DNA of 39,124 bases from Acidobacteriota bacterium (GTDB taxonomy: Bacteria; Acidobacteriota; Terriglobia; Acidiferrales; UBA7541). The position numbers and the translations under genes are program-made. The notes beneath the pieces were generated by a model. It worked only from the letters and a program-made list of their open reading frames with translations, did no database searches and was not told the origin of the DNA. The stretch lies in contig JABCZJ010000031.1 in NCBI GenBank assembly GCA_013289715.1, positions 1 to 39,124 on the forward strand, given 5' to 3'. This document shows positions 8,210-16,056 of this stretch, in pieces (position 1 is the stretch's first letter; the number at the start of each line of letters is the position of its first letter).

Positions 8210-8963
8210 TTGCGATAACCTCCTTGGCAAGTTGGATGTAGCTTTCTGCGCCCTTACTATGTATGTCGTAGAACATAACTGGCATGCCGTGGCTTGGCGC
8301 CTCTGCGAGGCGCACATTTCTCGGAATGACCGTTTCGAATACTTGAGCGCCGAAAAAGCTTCGTAGATCGGCGGCAACTTGCTTCGATAGCGTGGTGCGG
8401 TCGTCGTACATAGTAAGGAGAATGCCCTCGATCGCGAGCGATGGATTTATGGTGCGGCGCAGGCGCATCAGGGTGTCCAGAAGCTCAGATACCCCTTCGA
8501 GGGCTAGGTATTCGCATTGAATCGGGACCAGCACCGAATCGCTGGCTGCGAGAGCATTGAGAGTGAGAAGGTCGAGTGATGGCGGGCAATCGATCAGGAC
8601 GTAGTTGTAACGTGCCTGGATGCCTGCAACGAGGGCCTTGAGCCGATATTCGCGATTTTCAAGATTAACTAACTCGACGGCGGCACCTACTAGATTTTTA
8701 TCGGATGGGATCAGATCCAAACCTTCTACCTGTGCGTCCAGGATTATCCGTTCGATTGGTTCGTCCAGCATTAGCGCTTGATATAACGTGCGACGGGCTG
8801 GGTCTTTCGGGAATCCAAGGGCGCTGGTTGTATTGCCTTGAGGATCGCAGTCAATTACCAAAGTGTGTTGTTCGGACGCGGCTAGCGAGGCGCCGAGGTT
8901 TACTGCGGTCGTGGTCTTACCTACTCCACCTTTTTGATTTGTTATGGCGATGACGCGAGCCAA
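8037..8963 (-). CDS. parA: Chromosome-partitioning ATPase ParA (Soj type)
   Basis: This Walker-type ATPase moves ParB-parS complexes. The start is TTG at 8963 with GGGGGA about 8 nt upstream, giving MARVIAITNQKGGVGKTTTAVNLG with the deviant Walker A. Later come DCDPQGN, IDCPPSLDLLTLNAL and VLVPIQCEYLALEG. The 308 residues end with about 50 residues of Gly/Ser/Ala low complexity that are absent from normal ParA proteins (usual length 250-265). This tail is read from the same DNA that encodes the ParB N-terminus and linker. Starts upstream of 8963 would translate the parS sites and are rejected. Confidence 0.96.
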   Translation of the reverse strand: MARVIAITNQKGGVGKTTTAVNLGASLAASEQHTLVIDCDPQGNTTSALGFPKDPARRTLYQALMLDEPIERIILDAQVEGLDLIPSDKNLVGAAVELVNLENREYRLKALVAGIQARYNYVLIDCPPSLDLLTLNALAASDSVLVPIQCEYLALEGVSELLDTLMRLRRTINPSLAIEGILLTMYDDRTTLSKQVAADLRSFFGAQVFETVIPRNVRLAEAPSHGMPVMFYDIHSKGAESYIQLAKEVIANAQKRVGQGIERADSGAGAGSSGTSASAAAAGAGSVGSASTSDDGGGNGGSSGSGTV

Positions 8964-9020
8964 CGGCTGTTCCCCCGAGTGCGGCGTAAATGTAGCAGAG
9001 AGTTTTAATGCGAGGCAAGA

Positions 9021-9036
9021 TGTTTCACGTGAAACA
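9021..9036. promoter_or_regulatory. parS site 1, perfect consensus
   Basis: TGTTTCACGTGAAACA is a perfect 16-bp palindrome identical to the universal parS consensus bound by ParB. It lies between parA and rsmG, 57 nt upstream of the parA start. Confidence 0.97.
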
Positions 9037-9050
9037 GTAAAGATAGTAAG

Positions 9051-9066
9051 TGTTCCACGTGAAACA
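9051..9066. promoter_or_regulatory. parS site 2, one mismatch
   Basis: TGTTCCACGTGAAACA differs from the consensus at one base (C for T at position 5). It begins 30 bp after site 1. Confidence 0.93.
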
Positions 9067-9084
9067 CTGAAGACCACACGCGAT

Positions 9085-9100
9085 TGTTCCACGTGGAACA
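9085..9100. promoter_or_regulatory. parS site 3, symmetric variant
   Basis: TGTTCCACGTGGAACA is a perfect palindrome that carries the same C substitution in both half-sites. It begins 34 bp after site 2 and ends 12 bp before the rsmG stop codon. Confidence 0.92.
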
Positions 9101-9112
9101 ACTTTCGCGCAC

Positions 9113-9739
9113 CTAGATTTTTGAGCCTAGAAGGATAACTCTGCGATCGGATTGCGGAATACGAATCGGATCGGACCACTTCCATCCTGCATTCTGAGAA
9201 ATGCTGCCAGCATCCGCAGATCCGAGCCATAGAACTACCGAACCATCCGAATGTAGAGCGCTACGCGACCACGCTAGGAAGTCATCGTCAATTCCGAGGG
9301 CCCGGGCGGTGACAAAATCGATATTTTCGTCCATCAGGCGGATATCTTCCATACGGCCTCTGTGAACTTCGACGTTTTTTAGGTCAAGTTCTCTCACGAC
9401 TTCCGCGAGAAAAGTCGCCTTCTTCTGGTTGGATTCGACAAGAATCGCGCTAAGGTCTTCGGAAACCATACGGATTGGTACGGCAGGAAACCCTGCACCG
9501 GAGCCAACGTCGGCGAGCCGACCATGCCGTATGGGGACGGTCCCGGCAGCGAAGAGACTTTCACCAAAATGAAAGCGCAGGATTTCGGTTGAGTCAGTGA
9601 CCGTGGTCAGAGAGATCTTTTGATTCCACCGCAGCAGGAGGTCTATGTACGCGCGAATCTGATCGCAAAGCAGCTCGCTCGCCGTAACGCCGTATGGCGC
9701 TAGAGTCGCTTGGATGGTGTGATTGGATAGCTGGTTCAT
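9113..9739 (-). CDS. rsmG: 16S rRNA (guanine-527-N7)-methyltransferase RsmG
   Basis: RsmG methylates G527 in the decoding region of 16S rRNA. The 208-residue protein has the family order: an N-terminal helical part with LLLRWNQKISLTTVTD and ILRFHFGESLFAA, the SAM-binding motif ADVGSGAGFPAVPIRM near residue 75, then ILVESNQKKATFLAEVVREL. It precedes parA on the same strand, as in many origin regions. The 150-nt gap to parA carries the parS cluster. Upstream of the ATG lies an AT-rich stretch around 9743-9761 with CTATAT/ATATAG arms that may be its promoter. Confidence 0.96.
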   Translation of the reverse strand: MNQLSNHTIQATLAPYGVTASELLCDQIRAYIDLLLRWNQKISLTTVTDSTEILRFHFGESLFAAGTVPIRHGRLADVGSGAGFPAVPIRMVSEDLSAILVESNQKKATFLAEVVRELDLKNVEVHRGRMEDIRLMDENIDFVTARALGIDDDFLAWSRSALHSDGSVVLWLGSADAGSISQNAGWKWSDPIRIPQSDRRVILLGSKI

Positions 9740-9780
9740 GGCTATATACTACACATATAGTTTGTTTGGTAACTTGGCTA

Positions 9781-10518
9781 TCAAGTATCTGACTTATTTT
9801 CATATGCTTGCGGATCAATCTTCGCCAGTCCCGCACGCAACCGGCCCGGCGCGAGCATGCCCACGGTAATATCTGCCACAAAATGTGCGACGACGCAGGC
9901 GAGCAGCGTGCCCGTCCATGCCCGTATGGCGGAGAACAGAAGCCCGATGGTGAGTGTAGAAACCAGCCCGCGGCGCCCCTGGTACAGATGCGCGAGAGCA
10001 AAGAATACGGCTGAGCCGATGACGGCCGCAACGACCGAGCCTTGTGACCAACCCTGAAAGACGCGCTGGAGGAAACCGCGATAAATCAGTTCCTCGCACA
10101 ATGCGACCGTTGTGACCAAGGCAAAAAAGGCGAGGCGTTCCACGTCGTCTTGCGGAAAAAGTTTCAACGCAAGCTGCGGGAGAGTTCCGTGAATTTTTTC
10201 AGGCTGCGCGACGAGCCGCCGTAAGCCCATAATTTGATTGAGGAGAATCAACGCAGCAAGCACAACCGCGGTGCTGACTGCGAGCGGTGCATTGGGAATG
10301 GCCAAGCCAAGTTGGCTGGCGCGAATTTGGTGCGCGTTGCTGCGCCATAAGATCACGCCGGCGGCGATCCATTGAAACGCGAGAGTGGAAGCGTACAGAG
10401 AGAGGCGATCCATTTTTGTGGTGCTGGGCATTTGCATCAACTGGCGCACGCGTCGACGTCCGAGCACCGGCACGGCGATGCCGAGAAAAAGCAAAATGAG
10501 CGCAAAATCCCAATGCAT
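9781..10518 (-). CDS. CPBP-family intramembrane glutamic endopeptidase (Abi/CAAX type)
   Basis: This 245-residue membrane protein starts MHWDFALILLFLGIAV. The catalytic motifs of the CPBP family are visible: CEELIYRGFLQRVF (the EExxxR motif), then FFALAHLYQGRRG (the F-x3-H motif), and a third motif around ACVVAHFVAD. It has about seven hydrophobic segments. Family members process prenylated or other membrane substrates, but the target here is unknown. The ATG at 10518 is chosen because the in-frame extension to 10707 runs into the divergent purD coding region. It shares a 126-nt divergent promoter region with purD. Confidence 0.88.
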   Translation of the reverse strand: MHWDFALILLFLGIAVPVLGRRRVRQLMQMPSTTKMDRLSLYASTLAFQWIAAGVILWRSNAHQIRASQLGLAIPNAPLAVSTAVVLAALILLNQIMGLRRLVAQPEKIHGTLPQLALKLFPQDDVERLAFFALVTTVALCEELIYRGFLQRVFQGWSQGSVVAAVIGSAVFFALAHLYQGRRGLVSTLTIGLLFSAIRAWTGTLLACVVAHFVADITVGMLAPGRLRAGLAKIDPQAYENKSDT

Positions 10519-10585
10519 GATGGTAAATGAAAACACTTTTACGACGATGGAAGCAAGCCGAACCGCGAATGAATGGTTAGAGGAG

Positions 10586-10615
10586 TTGACAGCGCCGGAC
10601 GCACCGCCGTATCGT
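10586..10615 (+). promoter_or_regulatory. Predicted promoter of the purD operon
   Basis: TTGACA at 10586-10591 is a perfect -35. TATCGT at 10610-10615 is a moderate -10 with an 18-nt spacer. The purD start at 10645 follows by about 30 nt. No purine operator or riboswitch is evident. Confidence 0.55.
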
Positions 10616-10644
10616 TCTTGTTCCTGTTCCTGCGAACACCCATC

Positions 10645-11949
10645 ATGAAAATTCTGATCATTGGCGGCGGCGGACGCGAGCACGCGATTGCGTGGAAGTT
10701 GCGGCAAAGTGCGAGCGTGGAAAAAATATGGTGCGCGCCCGGCAATGGCGGGATTTCGCGCGACGCCGAATGCGTGCCGCTGAACGTCGGCAACGTCGAA
10801 GCTGCCGCGGATCTAGCAACGAAGCTGGGCGCGGATCTGACGATTGTGGGGCCGGAATTACCGCTCGTTCAGGGTATCACGGACGAATTCAAGCAGCGGG
10901 GCTTGGCGATTCTGGGCCCGCCGAAAATGGCGGCGCAACTGGAAGGCAGCAAGATTTTCGCGAAGCAGTTCATGACGCGCAACGGAATTCCGACGGCCGG
11001 TGTGTATGGCGCGTTTGAATCGGCGCGTGCGGCTTGTGCGAAGCTCAAGTCCGTCGCATGGCCGCTCGTTGTGAAGGCGGACGGGCTTTGTGCGGGCAAA
11101 GGCGTGCTGGTGACTTCGGCGGCGAGCGACGCACAGGAATTTATCGAACGGCTGATGAATGGAGACGAGTTCGGCGACGCGGGAAAACGTGTGCTGCTCG
11201 AGGAAGCAATCGCCGGCAAAGAACTTTCGTACATTATTTTGACTGATGGGACCAATTTTATTCCGCTGGCGCCGACTCGGGATCACAAACGCGCGTTTGA
11301 TAACGATGAGGGACCGAACACCGGCGGCATGGGAACCTATTCGACGGACGGAATGTTGACGCGCGAGCTCGAGCGACAAATCCTGGAAGAAATCGTTCGT
11401 CCGACACTGGCGGGATTGCGCAGAGAGGAAATGGAGTATCGCGGATTTATTTTTTTTGGGTTGATGCTCACGCAGGATGGCCCGAAGGTTCTGGAATATA
11501 ACTGCCGGCTGGGCGATCCGGAAACGCAGGCGATTTTGCTGCGGGCTGATTTCAATTTTGCGGCAGCGTGCATGGACGCGGCGCGGGGAAAGCTCGATGG
11601 TTCGAGTGCGAAGTGGATCCGGGGAGCCAGCGTGTGCGTAGTAATGGCGTCCGAGGGCTACCCCTCGCAACCGGTCTTGGGCAAATCAATCGGAGGTTTG
11701 GAGGAAGCTGAGAAGGCCCGGGAAGTGGTGGTGTTCCACGCGGGAACTCGACACGAAGAGAATAACTACTACACAAGTGGTGGGAGAATTCTTGGCGTGA
11801 CTGCAGTCGGTAATTCTCTGGCAGAGGCACGCAGGATTGCCTACGACGCGGCCAGTAGGATTGACATTCCGGGAGCGCACTATAGAAAGGACATTGGCTT
11901 ATCCGAATCGAATCAGGCGAAGGTGGCGGAGGTCCGTGCGAATGGGTGA
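10645..11949 (+). CDS. purD: Phosphoribosylamine-glycine ligase (GAR synthetase)
   Basis: PurD catalyses the second step of purine synthesis, joining glycine to phosphoribosylamine with ATP. The 434-residue form starts at MKILIIGGGGREHAIAWKL, the family N-terminus. Further motifs are TIVGPELPLVQGI, VVKADGLCAGKGV of the ATP-grasp domain, the glycine-rich THDHKRAFDNDEGPNTGGMGTYS-like segment (written here as in the family; the window has TRDHKRAF) and YNCRLGDPETQ for Mg2+ binding. No Shine-Dalgarno sequence is obvious. Its last codons overlap the MOSC gene start. Confidence 0.97.
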   Translation: MKILIIGGGGREHAIAWKLRQSASVEKIWCAPGNGGISRDAECVPLNVGNVEAAADLATKLGADLTIVGPELPLVQGITDEFKQRGLAILGPPKMAAQLEGSKIFAKQFMTRNGIPTAGVYGAFESARAACAKLKSVAWPLVVKADGLCAGKGVLVTSAASDAQEFIERLMNGDEFGDAGKRVLLEEAIAGKELSYIILTDGTNFIPLAPTRDHKRAFDNDEGPNTGGMGTYSTDGMLTRELERQILEEIVRPTLAGLRREEMEYRGFIFFGLMLTQDGPKVLEYNCRLGDPETQAILLRADFNFAAACMDAARGKLDGSSAKWIRGASVCVVMASEGYPSQPVLGKSIGGLEEAEKAREVVVFHAGTRHEENNYYTSGGRILGVTAVGNSLAEARRIAYDAASRIDIPGAHYRKDIGLSESNQAKVAEVRANG

Positions 11950-12415
11950 AGTGCTACACTTATTTACCTGTCTGGTCCACCGCTTTCCGATGCGCGAGGT
12001 TTCCGATGTCGAAGTGATTAAAGACAAAGGGTTCAAAGGGTGCATTCACGGTCGCCCAGGGAGCAAACGACAGGTATCTTTGATCGACCGGGAAACCTTG
12101 GACAAGTTGGGATTGGCTCCGGGCGTTGTGAAGGAGAACATAACTACGCGCGGGCTCGATTTACGATCGCTGGCGACCGGCTGCGTGCTCGAGATCGGGA
12201 GCTGCGTTTTGGAGGTTACCGGACCATGCAACCCGTGCGCACGGATGGACGAGATTCGCATGGGACTGCAGCAGGAGTTGAAGGGTCAGAGGGGATGGCT
12301 GTGCTGCGTGAAAACAGCAGGAATGATCCGGAAAGGCGACCGAATCGAAGTGCTGACGTCGGTTGGAGTGAACGTGAGCGCTGACGATAGGGAAGCGAGA
12401 GAATCCAGGCGATGA
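11942..12415 (+). CDS. MOSC-domain protein
   Basis: MOSC domains occur in molybdenum-cofactor sulfurases and in YiiM/YuaD-type proteins. They are thought to carry sulfur on a conserved cysteine. This 157-residue stand-alone domain has GRPGSKRQVSLIDRETL, ENITTRGLDLRSLATG, and the key GPCNPCARMDEI near residues 94-105 with the conserved Cys, then a C-terminal CVKTAGMIRKGDRI. The ATG overlaps the purD stop by 8 nt, and the stop overlaps the purE start by 4 nt, so it is co-translated with purine genes. No link between MOSC domains and purine synthesis is established. Confidence 0.92.
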   Translation: MGEVLHLFTCLVHRFPMREVSDVEVIKDKGFKGCIHGRPGSKRQVSLIDRETLDKLGLAPGVVKENITTRGLDLRSLATGCVLEIGSCVLEVTGPCNPCARMDEIRMGLQQELKGQRGWLCCVKTAGMIRKGDRIEVLTSVGVNVSADDREARESRR

Positions 12416-12939
12416 CAGCGAACAAGCAGCGGGAAGTGCGCGTAGGCGTGCTGATGGGATCAGACACGGATTTGCCGGTAATGAGCGAAGCAGGAAAAGT
12501 GCTCGATAAGTTTGGAATTGGATATGAGATGGAGGTCATGTCTGCACATCGCACGCCGGTGCGCGCGCATGAATACGCTACTACGGCGCAGACTCGCGGA
12601 TTGAAAGTGCTCATCGCGGCGGCGGGCGCGGCGGCGCATCTGGCGGGAGTGATCGCCGCGAACACGACTTTGCCGGTGATCGGCGTGCCGATGGGGACCA
12701 GTTCGTTGAACGGCTTGGATGCGCTGCTTTCGACGGTGCAGATGCCGGGCGGAATTCCCGTGGCTACGATGGCGATTGATAAGGCCGGCGCGGTGAATGC
12801 AGCGATCTTCGCGGCTGAGATTTTGGGCTTGTCGGATCCGGCTATTGCGCGAAAATTGGTGGAGCACAAGGAAGAATTGGCGCGGTCGGTGACGGAGAAG
12901 AATGCGCGTTTGCAGCAGCAACTTGCGGACCGGAAGTAG
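12412..12939 (+). CDS. purE: N5-carboxyaminoimidazole ribonucleotide mutase
   Basis: PurE class I converts N5-CAIR to CAIR in purine synthesis. The 175-residue protein has VGVLMGSDTDLPVM near the N-terminus, the active-site SAHRTPVRAHEYA, IAAAGAAAHLAGVIAA, and PVIGVPMGTSSLNGLDALLSTVQMPGGIPVAT in pieces that match the family exactly. Length is normal. The partner purK is not in the window. The ATGA overlap with the MOSC gene shows translational coupling. Confidence 0.97.
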   Translation: MTANKQREVRVGVLMGSDTDLPVMSEAGKVLDKFGIGYEMEVMSAHRTPVRAHEYATTAQTRGLKVLIAAAGAAAHLAGVIAANTTLPVIGVPMGTSSLNGLDALLSTVQMPGGIPVATMAIDKAGAVNAAIFAAEILGLSDPAIARKLVEHKEELARSVTEKNARLQQQLADRK

Positions 12940-12996
12940 GCGTATTCATTAACCGTGCCCGGCGCTTTCCGCCCCGCCGGTCGTCAATGGCCAAGC

Positions 12997-13032
12997 GAGA
13001 TCCTTCGTCACTGCGCTCCCGAGGATGACGAC
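12997..13032. repeat. Putative dispersed intergenic repeat
   Basis: The stretch around TCCTTCGTCACTGCGCTCCC followed by GAGGATGAC carries inverted ATCCT/AGGAT arms. It resembles a short repeat scattered between genes in many soil bacteria. Only one copy is in the window. The rest of 12940-13101 shows no gene. Confidence 0.4.
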
Positions 13033-13101
13033 GCGAATGGGGGATGATTGCCCGGGAAATTAGGGCGCTGGCCGCACGGTGCAGCAGTTTTTCAAGTTGA
13101 T

Positions 13102-14142
13102 TTATTGCGGTGACGAACCTTTCAACAGCGAAGGAGCGTCGGCCGGCCTTTCCTCCTCTGCCTGCGAGGTGGCTCTCTTCGGTTCAGGGGGTGGGCGGAG
13201 AATCCAATCGAAGCCTGTATCGAGGCCGATGGACGCCATCGTTTGGCGAGCGTTTGGCGGAGCCAAAACCATCAGCGCGGCGCGCAGAAATTGCGTGGCG
13301 TCCGCTGCAGTGATTTTACCGCTTTGACCTGTCAGGAATTGGTTCGCGACTTCGCGCATTTTGGTGTCGGAAGCGCAGAGCTTTTCCAGGCGCGGATCTT
13401 TTTGGCGCAGCAAATCCAGCAGAGTCGGCGCTGCATTTTCGGGCGGATACTGAAACTCCAGAAGCGTGTGCGGCTGGCCCTTCTCGGGGGGCCAGCTCTG
13501 CAGATACGCGGGATGCGAGATGTGCGTGTCGTAGTAGTCCAGGCGCTGCATTTCTTGAGTTAAGCTGAAGCTGAGCTGCCACACTTCCGGGCCATAACCT
13601 TGGAGATAGTCGGCGAGAATGAGCTGCGCTACGGGCTCAGCCTGCGGCCAATCGAGCTTGCCGTGGAGATCGCCGGCGACGGTATTCATGCGTTCAAACA
13701 GGTTCTGGCCGAGTGCTTCGAGGTCGGTGGCTTCGGCGGTCGTTTGTACCTGGTTTATGTGCGGGTTCGACGCGGCGAAATGTCCGTGGAGGTGCGGTAG
13801 TTCGGTGTCGAGGCGCGCGAGCTGAAGCTGCGAAGAGGGCGAAAACCAATCCACAGCGCCTAGCAGGATGCCGGCGCGGGTGCGGTTCATCGCCACCGGA
13901 ATAGGCGGGTGGGTTCCCGGCTCGATTGGATTTTCGATCGTGCCGATGAGGATGGAGTCTTTGACGACGGCGATGACAACGCGGCCAGCCGCGAAGTTTA
14001 CGACGACTTCCTCGGTGGGCGCGTCTTGAACCTGCTGCGCGGCGGCTTGCGTCGGAAAAAAGAAACAGGTTACTGCCGCGAGCAGAAGTATCGCCGCGGC
14101 ATTTCGGTTGCAGCTGCAAACGACGCGGAAAAGCGTACCCAT
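13102..14142 (-). CDS. Exported protein of unknown function
   Basis: This is a 346-residue protein with a clear signal peptide, MGTLFRVVCSCNRNAAAILLLAAV, followed by TCFFFPTQAAAQQ with a likely cleavage after AAA or AQA. A beta-rich segment follows (VVVNFAAGRVVIAVVKDSILIGTIE), then helical Leu/Asp-rich stretches and a charged C-terminus (EPKRATSQAEEERPADAP). ATG at 14142 is chosen because the signal peptide begins there. I recognise no family. It sits between the convergent purE gene and a dead antitoxin gene, so the context gives no function. Confidence 0.72.
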   Translation of the reverse strand: MGTLFRVVCSCNRNAAAILLLAAVTCFFFPTQAAAQQVQDAPTEEVVVNFAAGRVVIAVVKDSILIGTIENPIEPGTHPPIPVAMNRTRAGILLGAVDWFSPSSQLQLARLDTELPHLHGHFAASNPHINQVQTTAEATDLEALGQNLFERMNTVAGDLHGKLDWPQAEPVAQLILADYLQGYGPEVWQLSFSLTQEMQRLDYYDTHISHPAYLQSWPPEKGQPHTLLEFQYPPENAAPTLLDLLRQKDPRLEKLCASDTKMREVANQFLTGQSGKITAADATQFLRAALMVLAPPNARQTMASIGLDTGFDWILRPPPEPKRATSQAEEERPADAPSLLKGSSPQ

Positions 14143-14233
14143 AGCTCGACGGTACCACAAGTTCGAAGTCAGCAATAAAATCTCCCACTTTCGTCCATGA
14201 TATACTTGGGTTTCTGGCAGAGGGGCTAGGACC

Positions 14234-14440
14234 ATCGACAACTACAAAACCGTACTGTCTAGCCAGGAGGATGGTTCCTGGGTCGCGGAAATCCCCGCGC
14301 TATCGGGCTGCTACTGATTGATGGAAACGCGCCGAGCAGCTCTAGCCGAGCTGGAGAAAGTTTTTGCAATGATCGCCGATGAATATCGCGACAAAGGCCT
14401 ATCCTTTCCGGCAGACAGCACCGAAATTCTGCATGTCTAG
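14234..14440 (+). pseudogene. Degraded HicB-type antitoxin gene
   Basis: Translation in one frame gives IDNYKTVLSSQEDGSWVAEI, then PALSGCY, a TGA at 14315-14317, then LMETRRAALAELEKVFAMIA and DEYRDKGLSFPADSTEILHV. This is the HicB fold, a beta hairpin with the GSWVAEIP and GCY motifs followed by the helix that normally reads ALMETRxxALAELE. Two lesions are visible: the initiator is ATC where homologues have ATG (14234), and the TGA replaces a non-cysteine residue. No start codon lies in the open frame upstream, and no HicA toxin gene is beside it. It is a relic of a toxin-antitoxin locus or of a solitary HicB. Confidence 0.72.
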
Positions 14441-14537
14441 CGCGACCGCGCGCAAATTCTAGTAAAATTTGACGGTAAGCGACCTTCTTGAAGCATTTGA
14501 GGATTGCGGGAATTCGGGCGGCATTGAAAGGAGTGGT

Positions 14538-15089
14538 GTGAAATCTCCCAAGAGCATTCGGCACAAGGGCAAACGGGTATCGGAGATTATCGAGGCGCAT
14601 CAGCGATTCGTGCGCGGCGACGAGACCGGCGCGCGCGCGGATCTTTCCGGTGCGGACCTGAAGGGCGTAAATCTGGAGAACATGAATCTGGACCTGGTGA
14701 ATTTCCAGGGCGCGAATCTGGAAGGGGCGCGGCTCTACAACGCGCGGCTTTCTTCGGTGAATCTGAGCAAGGCCAAGCTGCGGCGCGCCGATCTGCGTAA
14801 GGCGGATCTGACCGAAGCGAATCTGGAGGGTGCGGATTTGACGGAAGCGCTGGTGGGCGGCGCGGAATTGTTCCGCACGGATTTGCGGCACGCGATTTTG
14901 CGACGAGCGAACTTCGGCGCGGCAAATTTTCGGAGCGCGGAAATTCGCGGAGCTGATTTTAGTGGCGCGGAAATGCGAACGGCGATTTTGCGCGAAACAA
15001 ATCTGGAAGGCGTGGACCTCTCGGGACTGGATTTGAGCACAACGCTGCTGCCGCCCGGGTACGTGGCGACGGGAAGCGGCAAGAAGTAA
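14538..15089 (+). CDS. Pentapeptide-repeat protein
   Basis: This is a 183-residue protein whose central part (about residues 35-165) is a run of A(D/N)LxG/x pentapeptides: ARADLSGADLKGVNLENMNL, ANLEGARLYNARLSSVNL, ADLRKADLTEANLEGADLTEA and so on. Such repeats form a right-handed quadrilateral beta helix. Some members mimic DNA and inhibit gyrase; most have no known role. GTG at 14538 is preferred to TTG at 14469 because AAAGGAG lies about 6 nt upstream of it. No signal peptide is seen, so it is likely cytoplasmic. The Kdo hydroxylase gene follows after 4 nt. Confidence 0.88.
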   Translation: MKSPKSIRHKGKRVSEIIEAHQRFVRGDETGARADLSGADLKGVNLENMNLDLVNFQGANLEGARLYNARLSSVNLSKAKLRRADLRKADLTEANLEGADLTEALVGGAELFRTDLRHAILRRANFGAANFRSAEIRGADFSGAEMRTAILRETNLEGVDLSGLDLSTTLLPPGYVATGSGKK

Positions 15090-15093
15090 GGCG

Positions 15094-16026
15094 ATGCAGA
15101 ATCTGCCGTGGATCATGGTCGAAGACTATAAGTACCCGGCCGGCTGGATGGGCGCCGAGCAGCAGGAAGCGCGCTCGCGGGCCTATTGCGAGCTGGCCGA
15201 ACGAGGGCAGATTCTCTTTTTCCGCGAGCTGCCGTTTCATTTGCCCGTCGCGGACCAGCAATTTCTGCGCGAACAGCAATGGACCGAGCTGCGGTTGCAC
15301 AAAAACGTTTCGTACCGGCCGAGCGAGGATATTTTGCGCGGAGTTTCCGGGGACGCGGAAACCGTGGCGCGGCTGCATACGATCATGCGGAATTGCAGCG
15401 CGCAGATCATCGAGTTCGTAGGGAAATTCCTTTCGCCCTACAGCGGCAAATGGAACCTGGATTTCGCGAGCTTTCGTCCGCTGGAAGAAGAAAACCGCGA
15501 TCTACCCGTGCACAAGCGTAATGATCTGCTGCACGTGGATGCGTTTCCCAGCCGCCCCACAAGGGGCGGGCGAATTTTGCGCGTATTCACGAATTTGAAT
15601 ACTACGCGGCCGCGCGTGTGGACCACCACGGAGAGTTTCGACGCCCTGGCGCGGCAGTACGCAAAGGCCGCGGGGCTGCAGCAAATCGCCGAGGACGATT
15701 CTTTTTTGGGGCGCACGGTGCAGAGCCTGGGAGCGAAACTCGGCATCGGCACGATGAGCCGCACGCCGTACGACATGTTCATGCTAAGGTTCCACGATTA
15801 TCTGAAGGAGAACAGCGCGTTCCAGGCGGATTGCCCGAAGATTCGAATGGAATTCCCGCCGCTGGCGACTTGGGTGGTATTTACCGATGGCGTGGCGCAC
15901 GCGGCGCTGAGCGGGCAATACGCCGTCGAGCAGACGTTTCTGATTCCGCCAAACGCGCTGGTGGCGCCGGAAGCGGCTCCGTTTCGCATCCTCGAAGGAA
16001 TTGCGGGGCGACCGTTAGTTTCGTAA
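15094..16026 (+). CDS. Kdo hydroxylase family protein (KdoO-like Fe(II)-dependent oxygenase)
   Basis: Kdo 3-hydroxylases oxidise the Kdo sugar of lipopolysaccharide to Ko, using O2, Fe(II) and 2-oxoglutarate. The 310-residue protein has the family block LLHVDAFPSRPTRGGRILRV near residues 145-163, with His147 and Asp149 as predicted iron ligands. A later FTDGVAHAAL offers His269 as the third ligand, and QTFLIPP follows. The conserved NLNTTRPRVW follows the first block. There is no signal peptide, as expected for a cytoplasmic-face enzyme. It supports a diderm cell with Kdo-containing lipopolysaccharide. It is 4 nt behind the pentapeptide gene and probably in one transcript. Confidence 0.88.
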   Translation: MQNLPWIMVEDYKYPAGWMGAEQQEARSRAYCELAERGQILFFRELPFHLPVADQQFLREQQWTELRLHKNVSYRPSEDILRGVSGDAETVARLHTIMRNCSAQIIEFVGKFLSPYSGKWNLDFASFRPLEEENRDLPVHKRNDLLHVDAFPSRPTRGGRILRVFTNLNTTRPRVWTTTESFDALARQYAKAAGLQQIAEDDSFLGRTVQSLGAKLGIGTMSRTPYDMFMLRFHDYLKENSAFQADCPKIRMEFPPLATWVVFTDGVAHAALSGQYAVEQTFLIPPNALVAPEAAPFRILEGIAGRPLVS

Positions 16027-16056
16027 GTCCTGCCGGAAGGATTCGACCTACCGGCT

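Noticed and set aside
8964..9230. N-terminal extension of ParA to an upstream start
   Set aside because: It would translate through all three parS sites into rsmG sequence. The Walker A block begins right at the TTG at 8963, which has a good Shine-Dalgarno sequence.
14315..14317. Selenocysteine reading of the TGA in the HicB-like gene
   Set aside because: The position is not a cysteine in HicB proteins, the start codon is also lost, and no redox role is known. A nonsense mutation explains it better.
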